DNA from: Pyropia yezoensis
Taxonomy: Eukaryota > Rhodophyta > Bangiophyceae > Bangiales > Bangiaceae
DNA: 64,000 bases
Direction: 5' to 3'
Assembly (NCBI GenBank): GCA_009829735.1
Contig: CM020619.1
Coordinates: 10,096,375-10,160,374, forward strand
Both the position numbers and the translations under genes were made by a program. Position 1 is the stretch's first letter; the number at the start of each line of letters is the position of its first letter. The notes under the pieces are model-generated. The model had not been told where the DNA came from and searched no databases. It saw only the letters and a program-made list of their open reading frames with translations. Below, piece after piece: positions 10,215 to 19,914 of this stretch.

Positions 10215-11354
10215 CTTTGATCGGGAGCCAAGTTCGGCTATATCGACCAACATGAGGGACCGGTAGTAGCGGCCACCCTCAACGCGGGCACGAGTAGCGA
10301 CCCGAGGTCCGGAAAGGAGAAGCACCAAGCCAAGTCGGCCGCCTCGCCTCGTCCCCATGTGAACATGGAGGGTGTTCCACCCAGGTTGAGGGTTCAAGTT
10401 GAACGCCTCTTGGACCAATATCACAAGTTGTGGGATGGTCAATTGGGACTCATGAGAGCCACCCAACACCGGATCGAGTTGAAACCCGGTGTACCCCCTA
10501 TACGCCAACAGTCGTATAGGGGGGGACCCCGTTCAAGGGCCCTCGTCAAGGAGCGCTTCTACAAAACTATTGTTAGGCAGCTGCGCCACTATGTGAGTGA
10601 GCATGTGAAAACGTGGGACCAATACCTTTCTATTCTTACCACTGCCTACAATTCGCAGGTTCACTCATCTACCGGGGAAGTACCCCTCGCTTTTGTGACC
10701 CCCCGTCGCGTGCGGTCTATTGCTGTGCGGCGGTCGCTCCCAACTAGGGAGGATGGTGGCAGTACGCCTACTCCTACTGAGAGTAAGGCGGAGTTCGCTG
10801 CTAGGCTTGAAAAACTCATCCCTAACGTCAGGGCTGAGATGGAAAAAGCACAAAAGCGCTACAAGCGTACCTTTGACAAAAAGGTGCGCAATGCTAAACA
10901 TGTCCCCGAGCAGGGTGACTGGGTGCTGGTACACTCACACACTCCAACTGGGGGTAAGCTGGTATTCCAGACGAAGGGACCGTACCAGGTCCTTCGTACT
11001 GATGGGCGGCGCTTCACCATCGAAAGTGACGATGGGGTCCGCACAGTGAACGGACAGGACGTGATCAAAGTTGCACCACCGCCTGCAGGCGACCCAGCTT
11101 GGGCGCGTGCTTTGGAAGCGTGGCGCCTCCCCTCACTGCCTGCGGCCAAACAGGGCCCGCAGGAGTACGTGTTCGATAAGTTCATCGACCACGGATGGGA
11201 TGAAGACACTGACCGCCTCATGTTGAGGGTGCGTTGGTTTGGCTACAAAGCCAAGGATGACACGTGGGAGTATGTGGAGGACCTTCCCGCTGAGAAGGTC
11301 CGGGCGTACTGTGCCCGGAATGAGATAGACCCTAACAGCCCTCCCTCAACGTGA
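10215..11354 (+). pseudogene. pol: Pol remnant of B1: spacer fused in frame to integrase tail and chromodomain
   Basis: Compared with the full pol at 19915-23898, this keeps residues of about 281-390 (GAKFGYIDQHEGPVV onward) and is joined near 10550 directly to about 1062-1327 (RFYKTIVRQLRH onward). About 670 codons are gone: RT, RNase H, and the integrase zinc finger and DDE core. The junction lies at a short GAGCG microhomology and keeps the frame, so 10359-11354 is open for 331 codons from a Met. It retains the integrase C-terminal segment (TGGKLVFQTKGPYQVL) and the chromodomain (LRVRWFGYKAKDDTWEYVEDL). A chromatin-targeting fragment could still be made, but I have no evidence that it is. 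Confidence 0.8.
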
Positions 11355-11465
11355 GGGAAGGCCGAGCAACAGTGCCAAGAGAGTGCTTCAAGTTGAAGTG
11401 GTACGCAGAGTAGCTTTTAACCACAGCCCTAACCCTCACACTCTCACAACAAAGGCAGCTGCCAA

Positions 11466-13409
11466 CTAGGCACGCATGCTAGACTCTCCCACTCCACGGC
11501 CCTCGCCCTCACGTGGAGGCGAGCGGCGAGACCCACGCCGATAACGGTCTTTACTCGTTGGAGGGGGCGGCGGCTCCAAGTCGGAACCGTCGCGCCCCTC
11601 ACGGTCGCGCAAGTGGCGACGACCGTGGCCACTCTTCTGCCTGGTCTTGCGCGCAAGTTTGCGACGCAGACGCTGGACAGACTCCGTCTCCGACGGGGTA
11701 GAGGACTCCGAAACGGAGTAAGACAACTCGTCTTCCGATACGGAAGGAGAGCGCCGCGAGTGTCGGCGACGACGGCGAGGAGGCGAGTATGCCCGGCTCG
11801 CGCGACGTTTGCCACGCCCAAGTGGGGCTGGCTGGGGCATAATAGCCCCAATGCGAGCCAACTCGGCTGTCATAAACTCCGCCACCGACTCGCAACTCGC
11901 GGTCGCCACTGCAGTACGAACGCGCTCCTCAAGTTGAAGAGTCTCGGAAACTTGAAGGGTCGCGGTCGACGCGGCCAACCAGGAAATGGTGCGCACCAAC
12001 GTGGTGATCATCATCTCCGAGGTTAGAGGCGTGGGCGGCAACACCAACTTGGGGTATACCGTCAGGAGGGTGGCCCCCAAGTTGGGGGACACCGGGGTGG
12101 AAGACTCCACGGCCACGCTGATCGGGATGTTCCCGCGAGGTTGGAAAGGAACAGGAGGAAGCGGAGGGGCCCGCCGAGGTGGCGGTACCCGGGTGTAACT
12201 GCGACCCCGACTTGGGGCCCCCGCAGTGGGTTGAGTCATATGGTCATCATAGGACGGCACGGCCATGACTATGGGCTTGTCCGGGGGTGGCGCAGTGTGG
12301 CGATCCACCCCCGGGGCATACGGGTAGTCCCTGATGCCCAACCCCTCTCGTAGGACCACACGGCCGTCGTGAAGTTCACGAGCGACCCACACGAACTGGC
12401 GAAGTGCGCCATCGTCCTTGGGCCCACGAGTGGGGCGGCGCAACTTGTGCTCAATGCTCTCCCACTCGATAAACTTATGGAGCCGGAGCATCTCCTCAAG
12501 TAGAGTGAGTTGTCCTGATGAGCACCCCTCAGCAACTAGCTGAGGGGTGAGCTGTTCCAAACCTTGGAAGAGCCGGAGGGGGAGATGCCAGAGCATCCCC
12601 CGCCGCTGAACACAGGACACCCAGGTCGACATGACCTCGAGGAGCCACTGGGTGGCCAACATGGCCCACACCAGGTGATCAGGGGCAGCCGTCAACATGA
12701 CGGAGCCGAAGTGGTCAAGCAACCGTGGCAACAACGCCGGGAACCCGTAGGGGACCTCAACTTGAGGCCACGACTCAGGCTTCTTCGGATAGTACTGCTC
12801 CTTACTGGCAGCAGACTGTTGAGGAAACTCAAGTTGAGCCGAGGTCACCAAGTAGGGACCTCGCCGGAAGTCTTTCTCCATCCGCACATCAAAGTGATGA
12901 GTGTGCGGATCGGCCTCGTGGAGGTACGGTGGGCGAGTTGCCACAGCGTCCCTCGTGAAGGTCGGCAAGTCGCCGGGACCCGGGATAGTTCCCCCGCGGT
13001 CCACCATGGCCTTGGCACGCTGAACGTCCTCAACCTCCTCATCGTCCAGGAAGGCAAACTGGTCCGTCCTGAAGCCGGCAGGGAACCCGACCCTACGGGG
13101 ATACTTCTCCCGTAGGCGGTCCCATACCCGACCCATCGCTGCGCCGAGTCGGCCACAGCGAAGAACAGTCAGCCCCTCCTCATAGAGAGGCCAAGCGGGG
13201 TAGAACCACCGCCCCAAGGCCTCACGCGGAACAACTTGTCCCGCCTCCGGGAAAGACCCCGCCGTCAACCCAAAGCCGGGTGACGCGGGAGTCCCATCCC
13301 CCGGAGCGATCGCGGAGCCCCCGCCGGAAGTCCCGGCGGGCGCTGCACCGTAGGAGGTGTCCTCCATACGTTCGTCAAGAGAGTCGGTCTCCATCCCCGG
13401 GGTCGCCAT
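11466..13409 (-). CDS. Antisense ORF of B1 (aORF-B), 647 aa, unknown function
   Basis: Open minus-strand gene lying tail-to-tail with pol; the stops are 111 bp apart. I choose ATG 13409-13407 (MATPGMETDSLDERM). It sits in a GCCATGG context, and the frame upstream lacks an ATG. Layout: an acidic/low-complexity N-terminus; a conserved core with WFYPAWPLYEEGLTVLR, EQYYPKKPESWPQVEVPYGF and MLATQWLLEVM; a Pro-rich middle; and a basic Arg/Ser-rich tail (SPPRRRRRHSRRSP) that could bind nucleic acid or act as a nuclear signal. No known domain is recognised. It stays open while the same element lost most of gag and pol. The core resembles the antisense ORFs of families A and C. Confidence 0.85.
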   Translation of the reverse strand: MATPGMETDSLDERMEDTSYGAAPAGTSGGGSAIAPGDGTPASPGFGLTAGSFPEAGQVVPREALGRWFYPAWPLYEEGLTVLRCGRLGAAMGRVWDRLREKYPRRVGFPAGFRTDQFAFLDDEEVEDVQRAKAMVDRGGTIPGPGDLPTFTRDAVATRPPYLHEADPHTHHFDVRMEKDFRRGPYLVTSAQLEFPQQSAASKEQYYPKKPESWPQVEVPYGFPALLPRLLDHFGSVMLTAAPDHLVWAMLATQWLLEVMSTWVSCVQRRGMLWHLPLRLFQGLEQLTPQLVAEGCSSGQLTLLEEMLRLHKFIEWESIEHKLRRPTRGPKDDGALRQFVWVARELHDGRVVLREGLGIRDYPYAPGVDRHTAPPPDKPIVMAVPSYDDHMTQPTAGAPSRGRSYTRVPPPRRAPPLPPVPFQPRGNIPISVAVESSTPVSPNLGATLLTVYPKLVLPPTPLTSEMMITTLVRTISWLAASTATLQVSETLQLEERVRTAVATASCESVAEFMTAELARIGAIMPQPAPLGRGKRRASRAYSPPRRRRRHSRRSPSVSEDELSYSVSESSTPSETESVQRLRRKLARKTRQKSGHGRRHLRDREGRDGSDLEPPPPPTSKDRYRRGSRRSPPREGEGRGVGESSMRA

Positions 13410-13734
13410 GGCTCTCCCCGAGTTGGGGAGAGACGCTCTGGCTATCGCGGCACGAGACCCGCCTCGAGTTGAGGGGGACTCGGATCGTGGGTATACGGGT
13501 GGCCTCCCCAGCGTGGGGCGGCCCAGTGGAAGGTGAAGGGGAGGTGGTGGTGATGGTGAAGTGTGAACCGAGGAGAGCAAGCTGCCGAGTGGGCAAGCTT
13601 GAGGAGAGGGGCGGTCAACGTGACCGCCTCCACATCCGCGTTACGTACTCGATGGGGGACAGCAAGTCGCGCCCCCAACGCCGAGACGTGCGTTTACGCA
13701 CCCCCTCACAGGGCCGACCGGAACGGTCGGAACT

Positions 13735-13747
13735 GAGGAGAGGGGAG
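13735..13747 (+). promoter_or_regulatory. Polypurine tract of B1
   Basis: GAGGAGAGGGGAG directly before the 3' LTR, the expected plus-strand primer. The same tract lies inside the LTR of the other B copies. Confidence 0.8.
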
Positions 13748-14216
13748 TGTGGCAGTATTGACCCCCAGGTAGGGGGGCAACACGTGCCATGCAAGGGGCG
13801 GCAGGCCACTAGCCTGATCCGTTCCTCCCCCTGCATTTGGGTCCATATTCCCTAAGTTCGGGATAGTTAGCTTAGTAGTAAATCCAACTTGGATTTGAGG
13901 GTTTTCTGCATTTATCGTCTTGAATTTTCGTGTGGCCCGGTGGGCAGGTGCTGGGGTGGGAGATTCTGAGTGGCGAGATTCTGAGTGGACCCTGGGGGGA
14001 TAAGGGGAGGGACAGCGGGGCTTGGCCCTGCGTCCCCGTCCCGACCAAGAAACTGTTGGACCACACACCATCCTCTTGTTTGTCCGTGGGGGGTTTGCCC
14101 CACAACAGGGACAGAGTGTGTGCGACTTGCACTTCTTCCGGTTCCCCCGACACGGGAGGCAGCCCTAGCACAACGCCCCAACTTGGGTGCCGTGTGTGCT
14201 AGTTGTTTTTGCCACA
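13748..14216 (+). repeat. 3' LTR of B1 (469 bp)
   Basis: It matches 9200-9668 with a few substitutions by eye (for example near 9313 versus 13861, and GAGGGGACC versus GAGTGGACC), so the insertion is fairly recent. Confidence 0.97.
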
Positions 14217-14221
14217 CCTCG

Positions 14222-15660
14222 GAGTCATATGGGCACTGCAACTGCTTCGGCCATACCTGGAAGGTTCCAGGTTCATCGTAAGGTCCGACCACGAACCTTT
14301 ACGATGGCTTCTCAACCTTGGTGACAAGGATTCCGACAGCCACGGTCGGCTAGCCCGGTGGAGACTGAAGATGGCCGAGCACGACTACCGGACCATATAT
14401 AAGGCCGGCTCCACCCATCATTTGGGGGACGCGCTGTCGCGACTCGATACAACGAGCGAGGATACCCGACAGGTGAACGAGGACATCCCCGTGGTACCGG
14501 TTTGCATGGTGGGTGATGCCACCCAAGGTATGGTTGACCATACCATGGCACACCTTGCGTGCCCATTGACCCTCGCGGACTTCGGCGAGGCACAGGCCAA
14601 TGACGATGACTGTAAACGCCATCGTGCTAACCTCCTGGCCGGCACGGCCGGCATGTTCTCCGAGAACGAGGGCGGACTCATATACCGGCGGGCACCCGCC
14701 GACGGACGGCATCAAGTCGTGGTTCCCGTGTCCTTACGGCAGACCGTCATGGAACGAGAACACGAGAACCCCACAGCCGGACACCCGGGGGGTTCGCGCA
14801 TGTTCGCAGCAATGCGAAGGTTCTTCTACTGGCCAGCTATGGCCGTCGACGTAATCGACCACGTGCGGGGATGCCACCCGTGTGCACGGAATCGCATGAG
14901 TCTCCATAGGCGGGCATCCGCTATTAATCTGTTCCCCCCGGACGTGCCCAACGAGCAAGTCGCTATCGACATTGTCGAGCCGCTTCCGGGAACGGAAGAA
15001 GGGAACAGGTACATCCTGGTCATGTCGGACCGCTTTACTAAGCTGACAAGGGCAGTAGAAATCCCGAAAGATACGGCCTACACGATCATGAACGCAGTGG
15101 TTGACCACTGGATCAGTGCTTACGGAGTAATGAAACAACTCCTCTCCGATAACGGAGCAAACCTTACGTCAGCATTCTGCACTAAGGTACTGGGCATGTT
15201 CGGTATCGAACCCCGTCGGGCATCCGACTACCACCCGCAATCCAACGGGCAGGTGGAGCGGTTCAACCGCACCATCGTGAAGATGCTCCAATGCTATGTG
15301 GCGGAGCACACGAAGACGTGGGACAGGCTTCTGTCCGTCTTGACCCTGGCATACAATGCCAGGCCACATCGGAGTACCAACATCGCCCCACTGGAATGGG
15401 TCATGCCAATGGGCGTCGGGAACCTGACGCTGCCACCGGGCAGGTGCACTCGGTGTGACATACCGAAGGGCCGACCGGCCGAACGGATCCACTTAGCTTG
15501 GTTGGCCAAGCTATCGTGGATAATTCCGAAGCTCAACCTACCAGGACCCTGGTACGTCAAGGTTATGTGGGTCGGATACGACTCACCCACCTGGGAACAG
15601 GCGGCGAATATACCCCGCCAACTCCTCATGCCTTACTTGAGGCGACGACGCCTACTGTAA
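14222..15660 (+). pseudogene. pol: Pol of A2, 3' part: RNase H, integrase, shortened tail with chromodomain-like end
   Basis: It continues the frame cut at 9199 (GVIWALQLLRPYLEGSRF). RNase H residues include RSDHEPLRW. Integrase has the zinc finger HENPTAGHPGGSRMFAAMRRFFYW...CHPCARNR and catalytic positions in DIVEPLPG, LSDNGANLTSAF and NGQVERFNR. Relative to B pol, about 120 residues between the integrase core and the end are missing: after LTLPPGRCTR the sequence jumps to YVKVMWVGYDSPTWEQAANIP, a chromodomain-like end. The stretch is open, but as the tail of the broken A2 pol it is not functional. Confidence 0.85.
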
Positions 15661-16111
15661 CAACCCAACCGACACCGACTTCGGCTGTGGGGGGGTGAGG
15701 CTTATACCTACTAAGTAGGGTGTCACATGGATTCGGCAAGACTTAGGTTCACTAAGTTGGAGCGAGCTTAGGCGAACTAAGTAAGCTACTGACTTTTACA
15801 AGATTACTTGAAGGAGATGACTAACTCCGACAATTTCAAAGTAACCTGAGGCTTACACCAAGGTAAACCTTCAGCCATGAGGCAAGTGACGGACCAAGGA
15901 AGGTTGACCTGCATGAGTATTAACCAACCAGGATGGGTTGGGGGATGCGGGAAAGAACCGAAGCAAGCCACGACTAAGTCAGACGGGGTACTCCCCAATG
16001 GCAGGCATTGGTATCATGCAAACGCCCCAGCGGGGGAGGAGTTTATACTCACGACTACCCGGCCACCATAAGGGTCACCGGGGCCCTCTCCCTCACAAAC
16101 AATAGCACTCC
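15661..16111 (+). other. Spacer between pol and antisense ORF of A2; no gene
   Basis: This 451-bp stretch is AT-richer than its flanks and separates the convergent stops of pol and aORF-A. It contains CTAAGT/ACTAAG-type repeats near 15710-15785. I see no coding frame that I can support. It may hold the convergent 3' ends of both transcripts. Confidence 0.5.
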
Positions 16112-17050
16112 TCAGTGGGTAGACCCACTGCCCGAGCGAGGCCACTCACGCGTAAGCGCGTACACCTTCATGCGCCACCGGTCGGCAATCTCACGACGGT
16201 CAATCACCCGAGTTACCTCGGTGCATAGCTGGACGAGGATGCTGCGGCCGGCCTCAACGTCCGCCAGAGCGGACTGAAGGCTGTCCAGCACGCCACCGAA
16301 GCAACGTGCGGACCCAACCAGCGCAGCCCCTGGGGGGATATCCCCCCAGCTAGCAGAGAGACCCTCCCGCATTGCGCGGGCAACAAGGGCGTCAACGCCC
16401 TCATACCAGAGACGGGGACCCCCGTCATTTAGGACAGGGGCGGGAGGTGACACTGGCGCAGCCAGAGGAGCCACAGGAGCCGACACGGCTACCACCGGAG
16501 CCGGTGGCACCTGACACGAGGCCCGGTAGGACCCTACTGAAGGGGCCCCACCGTAAACCCGGCGGGGCTCGGCCCGACGACGGGACATCTCACGCTCCCC
16601 ACCCGCAGAGCCCCACTCTCGGGGACGACGGCCAACCGCCACCGGTATCGGGTTGCCGAATTACGGGGCAAGGACCTGAAGAGGGTCATAAATAACCATG
16701 GGAATACCCAGGTCAGCAACAGCCTCGGTGGACGCCCACCCATGGCAATTGGGCTCCCCCGGCTGAGTACGCCGGATACGCAACGAGTGACGAGGCAAGG
16801 GGGAAGACCCAGCGTGCGGGTCCCGGTACGGGGGAAGGGCCAACACCCCAGCCCAGCTCACGGCATCGTGAACAGCCAGCAGGGCCTCGAACTCCCGGGC
16901 CAACCCGGTCTTGGCGGCTATCATGTCCACGCCGAACTGCTCGATGTGCCGACGGACACCCGTCGGAAGATGAAACAGGCGCCCCTGCCGGCGGACGGAC
17001 AGCAAGAAGGAGGAAGCCTGCCCGAGGGTAACCTCAAGGGTGAAGATACC
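16112..17050 (-). pseudogene. Antisense ORF of A2 (aORF-A), C-terminal part
   Basis: The reading frame enters from 33228 once the B element at 17051-33222 is removed. It reads GIFTLEVTLGQASSFLL, LFHLPTGVRRHIEQFGVDM, then an in-frame TAA at 16661-16663. It continues in the same frame through an Ala/Pro-rich linker to LDSLQSALADVEAGRSILVQ and a stop at 16112. The last segment resembles the C-terminal part of the C-family antisense ORF (LNDVVDRVFACADSGQ...GLAQQWSETFTGFQRR). That similarity and the shared position behind pol mark it as the same kind of gene. One stop and the insertion break it. Confidence 0.65.
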
Positions 17051-17518
17051 TGTGGCAAAAACCACTCGCACACACAGTACCCAAGTTGGGGCGGTGTGCG
17101 AGGGCTGCCTCCCGTGTCGGGGGAACCGGAAGAAGTGCAAGTCGCACACACTCTATCCCTGTTGTGGGGCAATCCCCCCACGGACAAACAAGAAGATGGT
17201 GTGTGGTCCAACAGTTTCTTGGTCGGGACGGGGACGCAGGGCCAAGCCCCGCTGTCCCTCCCCTTATCCCCCCAGGGTCCACTCAGAATCTCGCCACTCA
17301 GAATCTCCCACCCCAGCACCTGCCCACCGGGCCACACGAAAATTCAAGACGATAAATGCAGAAAACCCTCAAATCCAAGTTGGATTTACTACTAAGCTAA
17401 CTATCCCGAACTTAGGGAATATGGACCCAAATGCAGGGGGAGGAACGGATCAGGCTAGTGGCCTGCCGCCCCTTGCATGGCACGTGTTGCCCCCTACCTG
17501 GGGGTCAATACTGCCACA
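17051..17518 (-). repeat. 3' LTR of nested B element (468 bp)
   Basis: TGTGGCAAAAACC...ACTGCCACA on the plus strand. It differs from 32755-33222 at three sites near the right end (CGAACTTAGG versus CAAACTTGGG, and CAGGGGG versus CACGGGG). Confidence 0.97.
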
Positions 17519-17859
17519 CTCCCCTCTCCTCAGTTCCGACCGACCCGGTCGGCCCTGTGAGGGGGTGCGTAAACGCACGTCTCGGCGTTGGGGGGGACGC
17601 GACTTGCTGTCCCCCCTTGAGTACGTAACGCGGATGTGGAGGCGGTCACGTTGGCCGCCCCTCTCCTCAAGCTTGCCCACTTGGCAGCTTGCTCTCCTCG
17701 GTTCACACCTCACCACCACCACCACTTCTCCTTCACCTTACACGGGGCCACCCCACGCTGGGGAGGCCACCCGTTTACCCACGATCCGAGTCCCCCTCAA
17801 CTCGAGGCGGGTCTCGTGCCGCGATAGCCAGGACGTCTCTCCCCAACTTGGGGAGAGCC

Positions 17860-19803
17860 ATGGCGACTCCGGGAGTGGAGACGGACTCTCTCGATGAGCG
17901 TATGGAGGACACCTCCTACGGTGCAGCGCCTGCCGGGACTTCCGGCGAGGGCTCCGCGATCGCTCCGGGGGGTGGGACTCCCGCGTCACCCGGCTTTGGG
18001 TTGACGGCAGGATCTCCCCAGGAGGCGGGACAAGTTGTCCCGCGTGAGGCCTTGGGGCGGTGGTTTTACCCCGCTTGGCCTCTGTATGAGGAGGGGTTGA
18101 CTGTTCTTCGCTGTGGCCGACTCGGCGCAGCGATGGGTCGGGTATGGGACCGCCTACGGGAGAAGTATCCCCGTAGGGTCGGGTTCCCTGCCGGCTTCAG
18201 GACGGACCAGTTTGCCTTCCTGGACGACGAGGAGATCGAGGACGTGCAGCGGGCCAAGGCCATGGTGGACCGCGGGGGAACTATCCCGGGTCCCGGCGAC
18301 TTGCCGACCTTCACTTGGGACGCGGTGGCAACTCGCCCCCCGTACCTTCACGAGGCCGATCCGCACACTCATCACTTTGATGTGCGGATGGAGAAGGACT
18401 TCCGGCGAGGTCCCTACTTGGTGACCTCGGCTCAACTTGAGTTTCCTCAGCAGTCTGCTGCCAGTAAGGAGCAATACTACCCGAAGAAGCCCGAGTGGTG
18501 GCCTCAAGTTGAGGTCCCCTACGGGTTCCCGGCATTGTTGCCACGGTTGCTTGACCACTTCGGCTCCGTCATGTTGACGGCTGGCCCTGATCATCTGGTG
18601 TGGGCCATGTTGGCCACCCAGTGGCTCCTCGAGGTCATGTCGACCTGGGTGTCATGTGTTCAGCGGCGGGGGATGCTCTGGCATCTCCCCCTCCGGCTCA
18701 TCCAGGGTTTGGAACAGCTCACCCCTCAGCTAGTTGCTGAGGGGTGCTCGTCAGGACAACTCACTCTACTTGAGGAGATGCTCCGCCTCCATAAGTTTAT
18801 CGAGTGGGAGAGCATTGAGCACAAGTTGCGCCGCCCCACTCGGGGGCCCAAGGACGATGGCGCACTTCGCCAGTTCGTATGGGTCGCTCGTGAACTTCAC
18901 GACGGCCGTGTGGTCCTACGAGAGGGGTTGGGCATCGGGGACTACCCGTATGCCCCGGGGATGGATCGTCACACTGCGCCACCCCGGGATAAGCCCATAG
19001 TTATGGCTGTGCCCTCATATGATGACCATATGACTCAACCTACTGCGGGGGCCCCAAGTCGGGGTCGCAGTTACACCCGGGTACCGCCACCTCGGCGTGC
19101 CCCTCCGCTTCCTCCTGTTCCTTTCCAGCCTCACGGGAACATCCCGATCAGCGTTGCCGTGGAGTCATCCACACCGGTGTCTCCCAACTTGGGGGCCACC
19201 CTCCTGACGGTATACCCCAAGTTGGTGTTACCGCCCACGCCTCTAACCTCAGAGATGATGATCACCACGTTGGTGCGCACCATTTCCTGGTTGGCCGCGT
19301 CGACCGCAACCCTCCAAAGTTCCGAGACTCCTCAACTTGAGGAGCGCGTTCGTACTGCAGTGGCGACCGCGAGTTGCGAGTCGGTGGCGGAGTTTATGAC
19401 GGCCGAGTTGGCTCGCATTGGGGCTATTATGCCCCAGCCAGCCCCACTTGGGCGTGGCAAGCGTCGTGCGAGCCGGGCATACTCGCCTCCTCGCCGTCGT
19501 CGCCGTCACTCGCGGCGCTCTCCCTCCGTGTCGGAAGACGAGTTGTCTTACTCCGTCTCGGAGTCCTCTACCCCAGCGGAGACGGAGTCTGTCCAGCGTC
19601 TGCGTCGCAAACTTGCGCGCAAGACCAGGCAGAAGAGTAGCCACGGTCGGCGCCACTTGCGCGACCGTGAGGGGCGCGACGGTTCCGACTTGGAGCCGCC
19701 GCCCCTTCCAACGAGTGGAGACCGTTATCGGCGTGGGTCTCGCCGCTCGCCTCCACGTGAGGGCGAGGGCCGTGGAGTGGGAGAGTCTAGCATGCGTGCC
19801 TAG
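17860..19803 (+). CDS. Antisense ORF of the nested B element (aORF-B), 647 aa
   Basis: Intact and almost identical to the B1 gene. The start is ATG 17860 (GCCATGG context; MATPGVETDSLDERM) and the stop TAG is at 19801-19803, 111 bp from the pol stop on the other strand. The order is acidic start, conserved core (about residues 60-360), Pro-rich linker with PNLGATLLTVYPKLVLP, a helical stretch (LQSSETPQLEERVRTAV), then a basic RS-rich tail. No membrane segment, signal peptide or recognised domain. As the element's pol is also intact, this is the best copy to study. Expression would need a promoter between 17518 and 17860 or in the LTR. None is obvious to me. Confidence 0.87.
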   Translation: MATPGVETDSLDERMEDTSYGAAPAGTSGEGSAIAPGGGTPASPGFGLTAGSPQEAGQVVPREALGRWFYPAWPLYEEGLTVLRCGRLGAAMGRVWDRLREKYPRRVGFPAGFRTDQFAFLDDEEIEDVQRAKAMVDRGGTIPGPGDLPTFTWDAVATRPPYLHEADPHTHHFDVRMEKDFRRGPYLVTSAQLEFPQQSAASKEQYYPKKPEWWPQVEVPYGFPALLPRLLDHFGSVMLTAGPDHLVWAMLATQWLLEVMSTWVSCVQRRGMLWHLPLRLIQGLEQLTPQLVAEGCSSGQLTLLEEMLRLHKFIEWESIEHKLRRPTRGPKDDGALRQFVWVARELHDGRVVLREGLGIGDYPYAPGMDRHTAPPRDKPIVMAVPSYDDHMTQPTAGAPSRGRSYTRVPPPRRAPPLPPVPFQPHGNIPISVAVESSTPVSPNLGATLLTVYPKLVLPPTPLTSEMMITTLVRTISWLAASTATLQSSETPQLEERVRTAVATASCESVAEFMTAELARIGAIMPQPAPLGRGKRRASRAYSPPRRRRRHSRRSPSVSEDELSYSVSESSTPAETESVQRLRRKLARKTRQKSSHGRRHLRDREGRDGSDLEPPPLPTSGDRYRRGSRRSPPREGEGRGVGESSMRA

Positions 19804-19914
19804 TTGGCAGCTGCCTTTGTTGTGAGAGTGTGAGGGTTAGGGCTGTAGTTTAAAGCCACTCTGCGTACCACTTCGACTTGAAGCACTCTCTTGGCACTGT
19901 TGCTCGGCCTTCCC

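Larger units (their letters stand above)
9200..14216 (+). mobile_element. Family B deletion derivative B1, nested in A2 pol
   Basis: Two 469-bp LTRs (9200-9668, 13748-14216) frame a 4.08 kb interior. The flanking 5 bases CCTCG occur at 9195-9199 and 14217-14221, a clean target duplication, and removing the element rejoins the A2 reading frame. Gag is reduced to an N-terminal remnant. Pol has lost protease, RT, RNase H and the integrase core. The antisense ORF is full length. B1 therefore moved, or was moved, with enzymes from another copy. Fifteen CAASTTG palindrome cores lie inside it. Confidence 0.95.

Noticed and set aside
16921-17397. Repeated 90-150 codon frames in every B LTR (for example 9364-10029, 25793-26294, 36648-37157)
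   Set aside because: LTR sequence is GC-rich with few stops. The frames change between copies with single-base differences and carry no domain.
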